Positions 26,254-34,686 of a DNA stretch of 64,000 nt are shown here, in pieces (the first letter of the stretch is position 1; each line of letters opens with the position of its first letter). The notes under the pieces are model-generated. The model was given only the letters and a program-made list of their open reading frames with translations, did not search any database and had not been told where the DNA came from. Position numbers and translations under genes: made by a program. Source of the DNA: Novosphingobium aquimarinum (GTDB taxonomy: Bacteria; Pseudomonadota; Alphaproteobacteria; Sphingomonadales; Sphingomonadaceae). The stretch spans positions 310,001-374,000 of the forward strand of contig NZ_WRPO01000002.1 of assembly GCF_009746585.1 (NCBI RefSeq). Reading direction: 5' to 3'.

Positions 26254-26592
26254 CTGGACGCGCGGCTGCCAGCCCACATCGAAGTCGGTGGATTGCTGCG
26301 GCGGGTTCAGGCTGCGGGGGGATTCGCGATGGTGCTCAGCAAAGGCGAGCGCGATGCCGGAACCCTAATGGTCGTGATTACCGAAGGCGGAAGGAATTCA
26401 AGGGCTTACGAGCGCATGCCGCAGCTCGACGGGACCCGCGCCTGGGTTCTCAGCCGATCGCAAAGCCTTGAAAATCCACATGAATTTTCGGACTATCTGG
26501 CCAATCGCGGGGCTCAGGACCCCGATTTATGGGTGATTGAACTGGATATCGCAGATGGTGAACGGTTCATCGCACCCATAGCCACTTCGTAG
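26254..26592 (+). CDS. DUF1491 family protein (possible CTG start)
   Basis: A 112-residue protein if read from CTG at 26254. The family N-terminus as I know it begins MDARLPAHLEV; here the frame reads LDARLPAHIEV from this CTG, one base after the stop of the thioesterase gene, and no ATG or GTG occurs in frame between the stop and that point. The first conventional start (TTG at 26293) would remove conserved residues. Core motifs are RRVQAAGGFAMVLSKGE and GTLMVVITEGG. Family role is unknown. The protein is cytoplasmic, without membrane spans. Confidence 0.75.
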   Translation: MDARLPAHIEVGGLLRRVQAAGGFAMVLSKGERDAGTLMVVITEGGRNSRAYERMPQLDGTRAWVLSRSQSLENPHEFSDYLANRGAQDPDLWVIELDIADGERFIAPIATS

Positions 26593-26779
26593 TTGACTGT
26601 TATGCAACTGGGCGTAGGGGGCGGCTCGCTCACGCGAAAGCGGCCGGCGCAGCGTAGGGGCTCGCCAGCTAGCACGCAGACGGGGGACCGTCGGCAGGCA
26701 CGTTCGAACGCTATACGCCTAAGCAAGGCAGTTCGTTCCCGCCTGTGACGGACGGTTCACCGCATTAGATAAAGTTTAG

Positions 26780-27418
26780 ATGCGAACGAAATTGTCATGG
26801 GCCAGCGCCTGCGCGCTGGCTGCCACGATGTGCACCGCACTTTTCAGCGCCCAGGGTTCGGGCGCGGCCGCCGAGGAACACGTTCCCGTGGCGGTCCAAC
26901 AGCAACCCACCACCACTTTCGTCGCCGAGCCTGTCGTTCAGGCTCTGCCTGAGGCGCCTGCAGCTGCGGACGAAGTCGCTCCGGTATCCGAGGCCGCGGT
27001 CGATGCTGCGTCGCTGGGAGAGCTGGTCTCGGGGCAGGACGTGCCTCCGGCGCTGAGCCGCGAGATGCAGTGCCTCGCCGGTGCGATCTATTTCGAGGCG
27101 CGCGGCGAATCGCTGCCGGGTCAGCTCGCCGTCGGTCGCGTGATCGTCAATCGCGCTGCTTCGGGCCGTTTCCCCAATTCCTATTGCGGCGTCGTCTACC
27201 AGCGTTCGCAGTTTTCCTTCGTGCGCGGCGGCTCGATGCCGCAGATCCGCACCTCGTCGGCTGCTTGGCGCCGCGCGGTCGCGGTGGCGCACATCGCCGA
27301 CAAGGGCAGCTGGGACAGCCCGGCCAAGGGCGCGCTGTTCTTCCATGCCGCGCGCGTTTCGCCCAACTGGCGCCTGACGCGCCTCGCCCGCGTCGACAAT
27401 CACGTCTTTTATCGCTGA
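26780..27418 (+). CDS. Cell wall hydrolase of the SleB family
   Basis: A 212-residue exported protein. A signal peptide (about 1-33, hydrophobic CALAATMCTALFSAQGSGA) leads a low-complexity Val/Pro/Ala linker (about 34-90). The SleB hydrolase domain follows: CLAGAIYFEARGESLPGQL, VGRVIVNRAASGRFPNSYC and VYQRSQFSFV (about 95-155). SleB domains cleave peptidoglycan glycan strands; in non-sporulating bacteria they act in cell-wall remodelling. The catalytic glutamate is probably in EARGE. It is a stand-alone gene with a 187-base upstream region. Confidence 0.9.
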   Translation: MRTKLSWASACALAATMCTALFSAQGSGAAAEEHVPVAVQQQPTTTFVAEPVVQALPEAPAAADEVAPVSEAAVDAASLGELVSGQDVPPALSREMQCLAGAIYFEARGESLPGQLAVGRVIVNRAASGRFPNSYCGVVYQRSQFSFVRGGSMPQIRTSSAAWRRAVAVAHIADKGSWDSPAKGALFFHAARVSPNWRLTRLARVDNHVFYR

Positions 27419-27460
27419 GTTTTTAGGAGTCGGCCTGCCGCTGAGTGCAGGCCGTTCCGC

Positions 27461-28267
27461 TCAGGCGCGCAATCGCACCCACACGGGCGCGTGATCGCTG
27501 GCCTTTTCCCGGCCGCGGTGCGCCTTGTCGACGCCGCAGTCGATCAGCCGGTCCGCCAATTCGGGCGAGAGCAGCGCATGATCGATGCGGAAGCCGTGAT
27601 CGCGCTGCCACGCGCCGGCCTGGTAATCCCAGAAAGTCCACACCCCGCCACGCGGATTGTGGGTGTGCAAGGCGTCGGTCCAGCCATCGGCCATGAGCCG
27701 GGCATAGGCATCGCGCGAGGCGGGCTGCATCAGCGCGTCCGTGGCCATCGCCGCCGGTGACCAGACGTCGCTGTCATTGGGAACGACGTTGTAGTCGCCG
27801 GTGACGATCGCAGGCACTTCCTCGGCGGCGATGGCGTGCATGCGATCGCGCAGGCGTTCCATCCAGCGCAGCTTGTAATCGAACTTGGGGCCCGGCTGCG
27901 GATTGCCGTTGGGCAGATAGATGCAGGCGACGCGGATTCCGAAGACGTCGGCCTCGATGTAGCGGGAGTGATCGTCCTCCGGCTCGCCGGCGAGGCCGCG
28001 CTGCACTTCGACCGGCTGTTCGCCATCGGCGAGGATCGCGACGCCGTTGAAGCTCTTCTGCCCGTGCCAGATCGCCTTGTAGCCGATCTTTTCGAAGTCG
28101 GCGGCGGGAAAGCCTTCGTCCTGGCTCTTGATCTCCTGCAGGCACGCGACCTGCGGGCGGGTTTCTTCAAGCCATTCGAGCAAGCGCGGCAAGCGCGCCT
28201 TGATGCCGTTGATGTTGAAAGAGGCGACCTTGATCGCCCCGCTGCTAATACCGCCGGTGTCCGCCAC
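27461..28267 (-). CDS. xth: Exodeoxyribonuclease III
   Basis: A 268-residue AP endonuclease/3'-5' exonuclease of the ExoA/Xth family. Motifs: VASFNINGIKARLPRLLEWL, CLQEIKSQDEGFP with the metal-binding glutamate, PAIVTGDYNVVPNDSDVW, and a final KASDHAPVWVRL with the catalytic aspartate-histidine. It acts in base-excision repair. Start is GTG at 28267, and the conserved domain begins about 13 residues in, so a slightly later start is possible. It lies 20 bases downstream of erpA on the same strand. Confidence 0.95.
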   Translation of the reverse strand: MADTGGISSGAIKVASFNINGIKARLPRLLEWLEETRPQVACLQEIKSQDEGFPAADFEKIGYKAIWHGQKSFNGVAILADGEQPVEVQRGLAGEPEDDHSRYIEADVFGIRVACIYLPNGNPQPGPKFDYKLRWMERLRDRMHAIAAEEVPAIVTGDYNVVPNDSDVWSPAAMATDALMQPASRDAYARLMADGWTDALHTHNPRGGVWTFWDYQAGAWQRDHGFRIDHALLSPELADRLIDCGVDKAHRGREKASDHAPVWVRLRA

Positions 28268-28287
28268 GCTTCAGACAGCCCGGCTAC

Positions 28288-28647
28288 TCATACGGAGAAG
28301 CTGGCACCGCAGCCACAGCCGGCCGCCGCCTGTGGGTTCTCGACCTTGAACGCCGCCCCGCCGAGCGATTCCACGAAATCGACCGTGCAGCCTTCGACGA
28401 GGTCCATGCTGACGCTGTCGACGATGAGTTCGACGCCGTCGGTCGTGCTCACGGCATCGTCTTCCTCGATGCTGTCGGCGAGCCCGAAGCGGTATTGGAA
28501 GCCCGAACAACCGCCGCCTTCGACGGAAAGTCGCAGCTTCGCAGGCTTCCCCTGCTTCGCCGCGATCGCCGCGATGCGCGCGGCCGCCGCTGGACTGAGA
28601 GTGACCTTGGGCGTGACCGGGGAAGGGGGCGTGGCGGAAGTTTGCAT
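28288..28647 (-). CDS. erpA: Iron-sulfur cluster insertion protein ErpA
   Basis: A 119-residue A-type Fe-S carrier. The three conserved cysteines appear as GGGCSGFQY (about 46-54) and GCGCGASFSV at the C-terminus. ERPA-like residues such as KLRLSVEGGGCSGFQYRF surround the first. It passes clusters from assembly scaffolds to target proteins. The gene lies away from the SUF operon, which has its own A-type carrier (sufA at 59.7 kb), so the organism has at least two. The N-terminal 14 residues are a Pro/Ser-rich extension. Confidence 0.92.
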   Translation of the reverse strand: MQTSATPPSPVTPKVTLSPAAAARIAAIAAKQGKPAKLRLSVEGGGCSGFQYRFGLADSIEEDDAVSTTDGVELIVDSVSMDLVEGCTVDFVESLGGAAFKVENPQAAAGCGCGASFSV

Positions 28648-28698
28648 GGTTTCGATGTAGGATCCGCTGCGCTTCCCGGCAAGCCGCCGCAGCCGGAA

Positions 28699-29127
28699 TC
28701 AGGCGGTCTGGATGTAAGTGCGCATCGCCTCGGCCTCGCTTTCGATCACATCGATGCGAAACTTGACCAGATCCCCGATCGAAACCAGGGCCACCATGCG
28801 TCCGCCTTCGATCACCGGCAGATGCCGGAACCGCCGCCGGGTCATCAGCGAAAGCGCCTCGAGGACGTCGGTTTCAGGTTCGACGGTGATGGCAGGCGCT
28901 GTCATCACTTCGGCGACCGGGCGATCGAGCACTGACGGGCCGAAATCGCGCAGCCGGTAAATGACGTCGCGTTCGGAAAAGATGCCGGCGAGGGTGGTCC
29001 CATCGAACACCGGCAACGCGCCGATCCGTCGCTCCGCGAGCATGCCGACGGCGTCGCTGACGGTTGTCGTCACGTCGCAGGTGTGAACAGTGGAGTCGCG
29101 GCCTTCGATCAGACGACCAATCGTCAT
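28699..29127 (-). CDS. CBS domain-containing protein
   Basis: A 142-residue protein made of a tandem pair of CBS domains (about 8-70 and 74-135): VSDAVGMLAERRIGALPVF, GIFSERDVIYRLRDFG, then ALSLMTRRRFRHLPVIEGGRM and GLVSIGDLVKFRID-like ends. CBS pairs bind adenine nucleotides or related ligands and act as sensors. The ATG at 29127 has GGGAGAG just upstream; longer frames are spurious. No enzymatic domain is attached, so the partner is unknown. Confidence 0.88.
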   Translation of the reverse strand: MTIGRLIEGRDSTVHTCDVTTTVSDAVGMLAERRIGALPVFDGTTLAGIFSERDVIYRLRDFGPSVLDRPVAEVMTAPAITVEPETDVLEALSLMTRRRFRHLPVIEGGRMVALVSIGDLVKFRIDVIESEAEAMRTYIQTA

Positions 29128-29260
29128 ATCAACTCTCCCATCTGTGCTATGTGGCAACAATGTATCACGCCGCCGCGATATCACCAATCGGACCTTGCGT
29201 TGTGGCGTCTCGACGAGCGCGGACTTGCAGCGGCCGCCTTGCATCGCCAGACTCAGGGCT

Positions 29261-29560
29261 ATGATTCCGCGTTCTCCGCTCGACGATCCGCACAACGCCG
29301 CCTACGCCTGGGCGCGTTATCGTCGTATCATGCGCTGGATGATGCTGCTGACGCTCACGCTGGTGTGCGGGGCGATGTGGATTCTCTATCGCAACAACGG
29401 GATGGTCTCGATCCACCTCTACATCGGCACTGCGCTGGGAATCGGCTTCACCATGCTGCTGACTTCGGCGTTGATGGGATTGATCTTCCTGTCGAGCGGG
29501 ACGGGCCACGACGAATCGATCATCGATCCCCTCTCGGACGAAAACCACAAGAACGACTGA
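29261..29560 (+). CDS. Small two-span membrane protein, unknown function
   Basis: A 99-residue protein with two hydrophobic segments (about 25-42 LLTLTLVCGAMWILY and 52-76 YIGTALGIGFTMLLTSALMGLIFL). Charged ends suggest cytoplasmic termini: RYRRIMRW before the first and a DPLSDENHKND tail after the second. The ATG at 29261 is chosen because upstream codons look non-coding and lie in the CBS gene's promoter region. It is divergent from the CBS gene. I recognise it only as a conserved hypothetical of sphingomonads. Confidence 0.7.
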   Translation: MIPRSPLDDPHNAAYAWARYRRIMRWMMLLTLTLVCGAMWILYRNNGMVSIHLYIGTALGIGFTMLLTSALMGLIFLSSGTGHDESIIDPLSDENHKND

Positions 29561-29596
29561 GGGCCGGCGGCGCAAACCACCGAATCCGGCCGTGCT

Positions 29597-29989
29597 TCAG
29601 CTCTCGTCGCGATCGCTGTCCTGCGCCGGACGGAGGCGATATTCCTCGACCGGGCGTCCGTCGCGAAGATGCTCGGTGATGATCCGTTCGAGCACGTCCT
29701 CGGTGCAGGAATGATACCAAACCCCGTCGGGCCAGACGACCGCGGTCGGCCCGGCGACGCATATCCGCAGGCAGTCCGCCTTGGTGCGCGCAACGCCGCC
29801 GCGCCCATCGAGCCCCAGTTGCTTGAGGCGCTTCTTCAGATAGTTCCAGGAGGCCGCGCCCACCTCCGGCTTACAGCATTTGCCTTTGCGAGGTTCGGCA
29901 CACAGAAAAATGTGTCGATGAATGCCGGAACCGCCCGCCTTGGCGAGCGCCTTGCGAGCCTGTTCGAGTTCCTTGGCCGATGTGCTCAT
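29597..29989 (-). CDS. Thioredoxin-like (2Fe-2S) ferredoxin domain protein
   Basis: A 130-residue protein with the thioredoxin-fold [2Fe-2S] ferredoxin pattern: [21 protein letters not shown] (about 24-44) supplies the first cysteines and [21 protein letters not shown] (about 70-90) the second pair. [18 protein letters not shown] follows, as in NuoE-like and Shethna-type ferredoxins. It is probably a soluble electron carrier. The ATG at 29989 begins the natural N-terminus; upstream codons are not conserved. It is not in an obvious operon. Confidence 0.87.
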   Translation of the reverse strand: MSTSAKELEQARKALAKAGGSGIHRHIFLCAEPRKGKCCKPEVGAASWNYLKKRLKQLGLDGRGGVARTKADCLRICVAGPTAVVWPDGVWYHSCTEDVLERIITEHLRDGRPVEEYRLRPAQDSDRDES

Positions 29990-30194
29990 CCCGCCATCAT
30001 CCATTCGATTTCTGAAGCGCGATACCTTCGCGGTATCCCACCAACGGCGAAAACGTCCACCGAGAGATCGCCGAATCACGTTCTCGTGTCATCGCAAGTG
30101 AAGCAGCGCGCCGTCGCAAACGAGGCAGGATCGAGCTTTGCCATGGCTTGGATTTAGGAATGCCTCGGGCCGAGGTCCAGCCCGCTCGCACGGT

Positions 30195-30731
30195 TCAGGT
30201 TTTCTTGCCAACGATCCGCGCGATTTCGGCGGCCACGAGCTTCTCGACCAGCGGCGGCAGGTTCTTGTCGAGCCATTCGGCGAGCGCGGGTTTGAGCATC
30301 TCGCGCACCAGCCCTTCGAGCGAGGTCTCGCCCGAACGAACGATCTGCGGCGGCACACCGGGCTTGGCCAGCATGGCGAGCGCCGCCAGCGATTCGCGCA
30401 TCGATTCCTGGGCCGTGGCGTTCACGAGGTGATCGAGGTGGCCCGTTTCGCCGGATTCGTCGTCTTCCACGACATCTTCGGAGACCGGCTCGTCCTCCTC
30501 GAATCGCCTCATCGCGGAAAGATCGAGCACATCTTCATCGGGCACCAGATCGTCGCGCCCCTCGCGCTCGGGGGCTTCGCGGACACCTTCGTCCGCGCGG
30601 CGCTGGCGTTCGATTGCCGCGCCCGCGCGATTGTCACGCGCGATCACTTTCTTGATCGATTCGAGTATTTCCTCGACCGTCGGTTCACCCGCCTGTCGCA
30701 TGGCCCTGTCCCCTGGCGCGTGCTCGCTCAC
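30195..30731 (-). CDS. popZ: Polar organizing protein PopZ (DUF2497)
   Basis: A 178-residue protein with the two conserved PopZ ends. The N-terminal helix EPTVEEILESIKKVIARDN (residues 16-34) is the partner-binding module. The C-terminal helices SLEGLVREMLKPALAEWLDKNL and LVEKLVAAEIARI (about 137-175) mediate oligomerisation. Between them is an acidic, disordered linker (about 40-105) typical of PopZ condensates. In Caulobacter PopZ anchors ParB-parS at the pole. GTG start overlaps the tolC stop (GTGA). In many relatives tolC-popZ is followed by valS; here it is not. parA, parB and the predicted oriC are in the same window. Confidence 0.92.
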   Translation of the reverse strand: MSEHAPGDRAMRQAGEPTVEEILESIKKVIARDNRAGAAIERQRRADEGVREAPEREGRDDLVPDEDVLDLSAMRRFEEDEPVSEDVVEDDESGETGHLDHLVNATAQESMRESLAALAMLAKPGVPPQIVRSGETSLEGLVREMLKPALAEWLDKNLPPLVEKLVAAEIARIVGKKT

Positions 30732-32179
30732 TGTTGCGGAATGTCCCCGTCCTGCACCGGCGTGTCAACGGTGCTTGTGGATCGTGCCACGGGACTGGGA
30801 TCGTCGTCGAAATCGAACCATTTGCCGCGCACGCGGCGGTAGTTGATCTCGGGATCGTAGAGCCGCTCGACTCCGAGATCGAGATCGCGCGCTTCGGCGC
30901 GGCCGATCGCGGCCAGCACGGTGAAGGCGGCGACATAAGCGTTGCGGCGCGCCTGAACCAGCCGGACGCTGGCGTTCAGCAGTTCCTGCTCGGCATTGAG
31001 AATGTCGAGGATCGTGCGGTTGCCGACGGAATTTTCCGCGCGGACGCCTTCCAGGCTGAGGTCGGCGGCATCCACCGCGATTTGCTGCGAACGGATCAGA
31101 TCCCGCGCGGCGAGCCAGGCGGTATAAGCGGAGCGAACTTGCGCGATCACGTCGCGTTCCGCCGCGATTTCGGACTCGAGCGCGGCGGACGCCTGGGCCT
31201 GCGCTTGCCGGCGCTGCGCCGCTGGCAGTCCGCCCTGGAAGATCGGTACGCGCAGCTGCGCGCCGACTTGCGCGGTGGTTTCGGTCTGCGCGAACTGCGC
31301 CGAGGTCGCGCCGCCCAGCGTATCGAGGTAATTGTTGTAAGCGCCCGATGTGAACAGGCTCACGGTGGGCAGGCGGCCCGCACCGGCGACGTCGATGTCG
31401 TACTTCGCCGCATCGACCCGCTCGCGCGCGGCGATCAGATCGGGATTGTCCTCCAGCGCGATCTCGACCGCGCGCTGCGGCGTTTCGGGCAATCCCGGCA
31501 ACGGCGGCGGCGGCTGGAGATCCTCCGGCGCCTTGCCGACCAGCTGGATATAGGTCTCGCGCGCGCCTGCGAGATTGGCTTCGGCGCTTTGCAGATCGCT
31601 CTCGGCCAGCGCCAGCCGCGACTGCGACTGCGCGACATCGGTACGCGTGAGGTCCCCGATCTCGAACCGGTCGCTGGTTGCTCGTAAGTTGACCTGCAGC
31701 ACGGCGACGTTCTTGCGGTTGAGCCCGACGATCGCCTCGTTCTGGATCACATCCATGTAGGCGGCGACGACTTGCGAAAAGAGCGAACTTTCCGTGCCGC
31801 GCAATTCCGCCTGGCCGGCATCCACACGGTTCTTCGCCGCCTTGATGCGGTTCTTGACCGCTCCGCCCGAGTAGATCGGCACGCCGAGGTCAGCCGTCGC
31901 CTGAACGGCGCGCGCGGGCGCGGTGAAGGAATTCGGGCTCGGCTTGACGAACTCGGTATACGCGGCCTGGGCGTTCACGCTGGGCAGGCCCTGCGCTCGG
32001 GCAATCGGTACGGATTCGTCGGTGGCGCGTTGCTGCGCGCGCGCCGCTTCCAGCGTCGGGTTCGTTTCGTAGGCGAGCGCGAGTGCCTCGCGGAGCGTGT
32101 CGGCCTTGGCGGGTACGGCGTGAATAACCAACAGCCCGGCCCCGGCCAGGAGGCCGGCGCAAAGCGGCACGCGAGCCAC
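30728..32179 (-). CDS. tolC: TolC family outer membrane efflux protein
   Basis: A 483-residue outer membrane factor. A signal peptide (about 1-26, ending VPAKA) leads the TolC/OEP repeat: LREALALAYETNPTLEAARAQQ, then a second repeat with VEIALEDNPDLIAARERVDAA, each followed by long coiled-coil helices. Length fits TolC (about 490). GTG at 32179 is chosen: it has GGAG nine bases upstream inside the preceding gene, and a much longer frame through that gene is a shadow. It sits between the isoaspartyl methyltransferase and popZ, the usual alphaproteobacterial order. Its inner-membrane pump partners are not nearby. Confidence 0.93.
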   Translation of the reverse strand: MARVPLCAGLLAGAGLLVIHAVPAKADTLREALALAYETNPTLEAARAQQRATDESVPIARAQGLPSVNAQAAYTEFVKPSPNSFTAPARAVQATADLGVPIYSGGAVKNRIKAAKNRVDAGQAELRGTESSLFSQVVAAYMDVIQNEAIVGLNRKNVAVLQVNLRATSDRFEIGDLTRTDVAQSQSRLALAESDLQSAEANLAGARETYIQLVGKAPEDLQPPPPLPGLPETPQRAVEIALEDNPDLIAARERVDAAKYDIDVAGAGRLPTVSLFTSGAYNNYLDTLGGATSAQFAQTETTAQVGAQLRVPIFQGGLPAAQRRQAQAQASAALESEIAAERDVIAQVRSAYTAWLAARDLIRSQQIAVDAADLSLEGVRAENSVGNRTILDILNAEQELLNASVRLVQARRNAYVAAFTVLAAIGRAEARDLDLGVERLYDPEINYRRVRGKWFDFDDDPSPVARSTSTVDTPVQDGDIPQQ

Positions 32180-32181
32180 GG

Positions 32182-32781
32182 TCAGAAACTCCAGCGTTGC
32201 GGCGCAGCCATTTCGGGAAGGACGGGGATGCCCATTTCTGCCAGCGGCAGAAGCGATACGGCACCTGCCGCCTTGCGCCCCGCGGCGAGACGCGTGATGC
32301 CGCGCGAGACGATGCCGGTCACGATGCGTCCGCTCGCCGCGATTCGGTCCGCGAGGGCATCGGGCAGGACTTCGATCGCGCCGTCGACGATCACGAGATC
32401 GTAACCGCCATCGCCGGCTTCCAGCGCCGCGACCGGGGCAATGCTGTCGAGCGCGCCCACCGCCGGGCGCAGCAGCGCGGCGAGATAGCCGTCGCCGTCG
32501 CCCACCAGCAGCACGCGTTCGCCGGCGCGGGGCGCGGCTTCCTCGAGCATGCGGCCATGAACCAGCGGCGCGGCGAGCCAGCGACCTTCGCCAAGCGGAA
32601 TTGCGCGATCGATGTAGGCAGCGCCGCGCATCGCTTCGGGAACGAAGTCCTCGCGCGGCACGGTGCTCATTGCGGCAAGTACCCACGGCTGATTCACGCC
32701 GCTTGGCCGCAGTTGGCTATCGATCATGGCGCGGCGCGCCGCTTCCGATGAGGCGAGCGGCCGCTCCTCGGTCATGGTCAT
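32182..32781 (-). CDS. pcm: Protein-L-isoaspartate O-methyltransferase family protein
   Basis: About 199 residues, a SAM-dependent methyltransferase of the PCMT family. ARRAMIDSQLRPSGV near the N-terminus, VPREDFVPEAMRGAAYID, and the SAM loop VLLVGDGDGYLAALL are visible. The glycine-rich loop here is VGDGDGY rather than the usual VGTGSGY. The ATG at 32781 is one of three possible starts within eight codons. In sphingomonads this gene regularly precedes tolC; here the gap is two bases. Whether it repairs isoaspartate or has diverged is unclear. Confidence 0.82.
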   Translation of the reverse strand: MTMTEERPLASSEAARRAMIDSQLRPSGVNQPWVLAAMSTVPREDFVPEAMRGAAYIDRAIPLGEGRWLAAPLVHGRMLEEAAPRAGERVLLVGDGDGYLAALLRPAVGALDSIAPVAALEAGDGGYDLVIVDGAIEVLPDALADRIAASGRIVTGIVSRGITRLAAGRKAAGAVSLLPLAEMGIPVLPEMAAPQRWSF

Positions 32782-33012
32782 CTTGCTCAGTTCCCTCATG
32801 GGCCCCGCGTTATTTGCGGCAGACCAAACTTTTGCCAATCTCTTGATACCGGCGCCTTCTAGGTCATAGCACCGTCGAGGCCAAGCGCTTTGACGGATTG
32901 CTCCGGCTGTGCCTAGAGGTGGATCGACCGGCGGCAAACCGGCCTCGACCGAGGCCGTGGTTTACCGGCTGGCCGAACATCGTTTTCTAAGGCGCGAGGA
33001 GCGACCCGAATC

Positions 33013-34533
33013 ATGGCCGAGATGGTGACGATCCGCGAACAGGATCTCGTCGAGAGTATTGCCGATGCCCTGCAGTACATCAGCTATTTCCACCCGATGG
33101 ACTACATCCGCGCGCTCGGCAAAGCGTGGGAGCGCGAGGCCAATCCCGCGGCCAAGGACGCGATGGCACAAGTGCTCGCCAACTCGCGAATGTGCGCGCA
33201 AGGCCATCGCCCGATCTGCCAGGACACCGGCATCGTCAACGTCTTCCTCAAGTGGGGCCAGAACTGCCGGCTCGAGTCGGACAAGTCGCTGCAGGACGTC
33301 GTCGATGAAGGCGTGCGCCGGGCCTACATGCATCCCGACAACAAGCTGCGCGCCTCGATCGTCGCCGATCCCGCCTTCACCCGCCGCAACACGAAGGACA
33401 ATACGCCGTGCGTGCTGTCGGTCGAGATGGTGCCGGGCGACACGGTGGGCGTGGATGTCGCGGCCAAAGGTGGCGGCAGCGAGAACAAGTCGAAGTTCAA
33501 GATGATGAATCCCAGCGATTCGATTGTCGACTGGGTGCTCGAGATGCTCCCGCAGATGGGGGCGGGCTGGTGCCCGCCCGGTCAGATCGGCATCGGCATC
33601 GGCGGCACTGCGGAAAAGGCGGTCGCGCTTGCCAAGGAATCGCTGATGGAAGAGATCGACATGCACGATCTCAAGGAACGCGGGCCGCAGACCGACATCG
33701 AGAAGCTGCGAGTCGAGCTCTACGACAAGGTCAACGCGCTCGGCATCGGTGCGCAGGGCCTCGGTGGGCTGACCACCGTGCTGGACGTCAAGATCAAGGA
33801 CTGGCCTTGCCACGCGGCGGGAAAGCCGGTCGCGCTGATTCCCAACTGTTCGGCGACGCGCCACGCGCACTTCATGCTCGACGGGTCCGGTCCGAGCTTC
33901 CTCGAGCGGCCCAAGCTCGAAGAATGGCCCGACATTTCGTGGTCGCCCGACCAGGACGCCAAGCGGGTCGATCTCGATGCGTTGACGCATGAAGACGTGA
34001 GGAGCTGGAAGCACGGCGATCGGCTGCTGCTCAACGGCAAGATGCTCACGGGGCGGGATGCCGCGCACAAGCGGATCCAGGACATGTTGGCCAAAGGCGA
34101 GGACCTGCCGGTCGAGTTCAAGGGCCGCGCCATCTACTACGTCGGCCCGGTCGATCCGGTGGTGGGCGAAGTGGTCGGCCCCGCCGGCCCGACGACCTCC
34201 ACCCGGATGGACAAGTTCACCGACATGATGCTCGACCTTGGCCTGCTCGCCATGATCGGCAAGGCGGAGCGCGGGCAGGGCGCCACCGAGGTCATCGCCA
34301 AGCATCAGGTCGCCTATCTCATGGCGGTCGGCGGCGCCGCCTATCTCGTGGCGCGCGCGATCCGCGAAGCCAAAGTCGTGGCGTTCGAGGATCTCGGCAT
34401 GGAAGCGATCTACGAATTCACGGTCGAGGATATGCCGGTCACGGTCGCGGTCGATTCGCAAGGCAACAACGTCCACCGGCTCGCGCCGCGGGTGTGGCAG
34501 GAGAAGATCGCCAAAGAGGGCATTCCGGCCTGA
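33013..34533 (+). CDS. fumA: Class I fumarate hydratase
   Basis: A 506-residue 4Fe-4S fumarase. The N-terminal alpha domain contains RPICQDTGIVNVFLKWG with one cluster cysteine, further cysteines in CPPGQIGIGIGGTAEKA and LIPNCSATRHAHF, and the C-terminal beta domain has YVGPVDPVVGEVVGPAGPTTSTRMD. Class I fumarases are oxygen-sensitive TCA enzymes. Length matches full-length fused alpha-beta forms (about 500-550). It is a single gene with a 231-base upstream region separating it from the divergent methyltransferase gene. Confidence 0.94.
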   Translation: MAEMVTIREQDLVESIADALQYISYFHPMDYIRALGKAWEREANPAAKDAMAQVLANSRMCAQGHRPICQDTGIVNVFLKWGQNCRLESDKSLQDVVDEGVRRAYMHPDNKLRASIVADPAFTRRNTKDNTPCVLSVEMVPGDTVGVDVAAKGGGSENKSKFKMMNPSDSIVDWVLEMLPQMGAGWCPPGQIGIGIGGTAEKAVALAKESLMEEIDMHDLKERGPQTDIEKLRVELYDKVNALGIGAQGLGGLTTVLDVKIKDWPCHAAGKPVALIPNCSATRHAHFMLDGSGPSFLERPKLEEWPDISWSPDQDAKRVDLDALTHEDVRSWKHGDRLLLNGKMLTGRDAAHKRIQDMLAKGEDLPVEFKGRAIYYVGPVDPVVGEVVGPAGPTTSTRMDKFTDMMLDLGLLAMIGKAERGQGATEVIAKHQVAYLMAVGGAAYLVARAIREAKVVAFEDLGMEAIYEFTVEDMPVTVAVDSQGNNVHRLAPRVWQEKIAKEGIPA

Positions 34534-34686
34534 CGTGGCGGCAAGCGAGGGGAACGGGGCGTGCGCCTGGCCGGCGATCTTTCGGGAATGGCGGGAGAGC
34601 CGGGCGGCACCCCGTTCGATGAAGCGCCGACTCGCCTCGACCGGCGCGCTGGCATGATCGTTCGTCCGACTTTATTCCGGAAGGTC

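Noticed and set aside
30728..32686. 652-codon extended TolC frame
   Set aside because: The upstream third overlaps the isoaspartyl methyltransferase gene in another frame and is Arg-rich; the GTG at 32179 with GGAG starts a good signal peptide.
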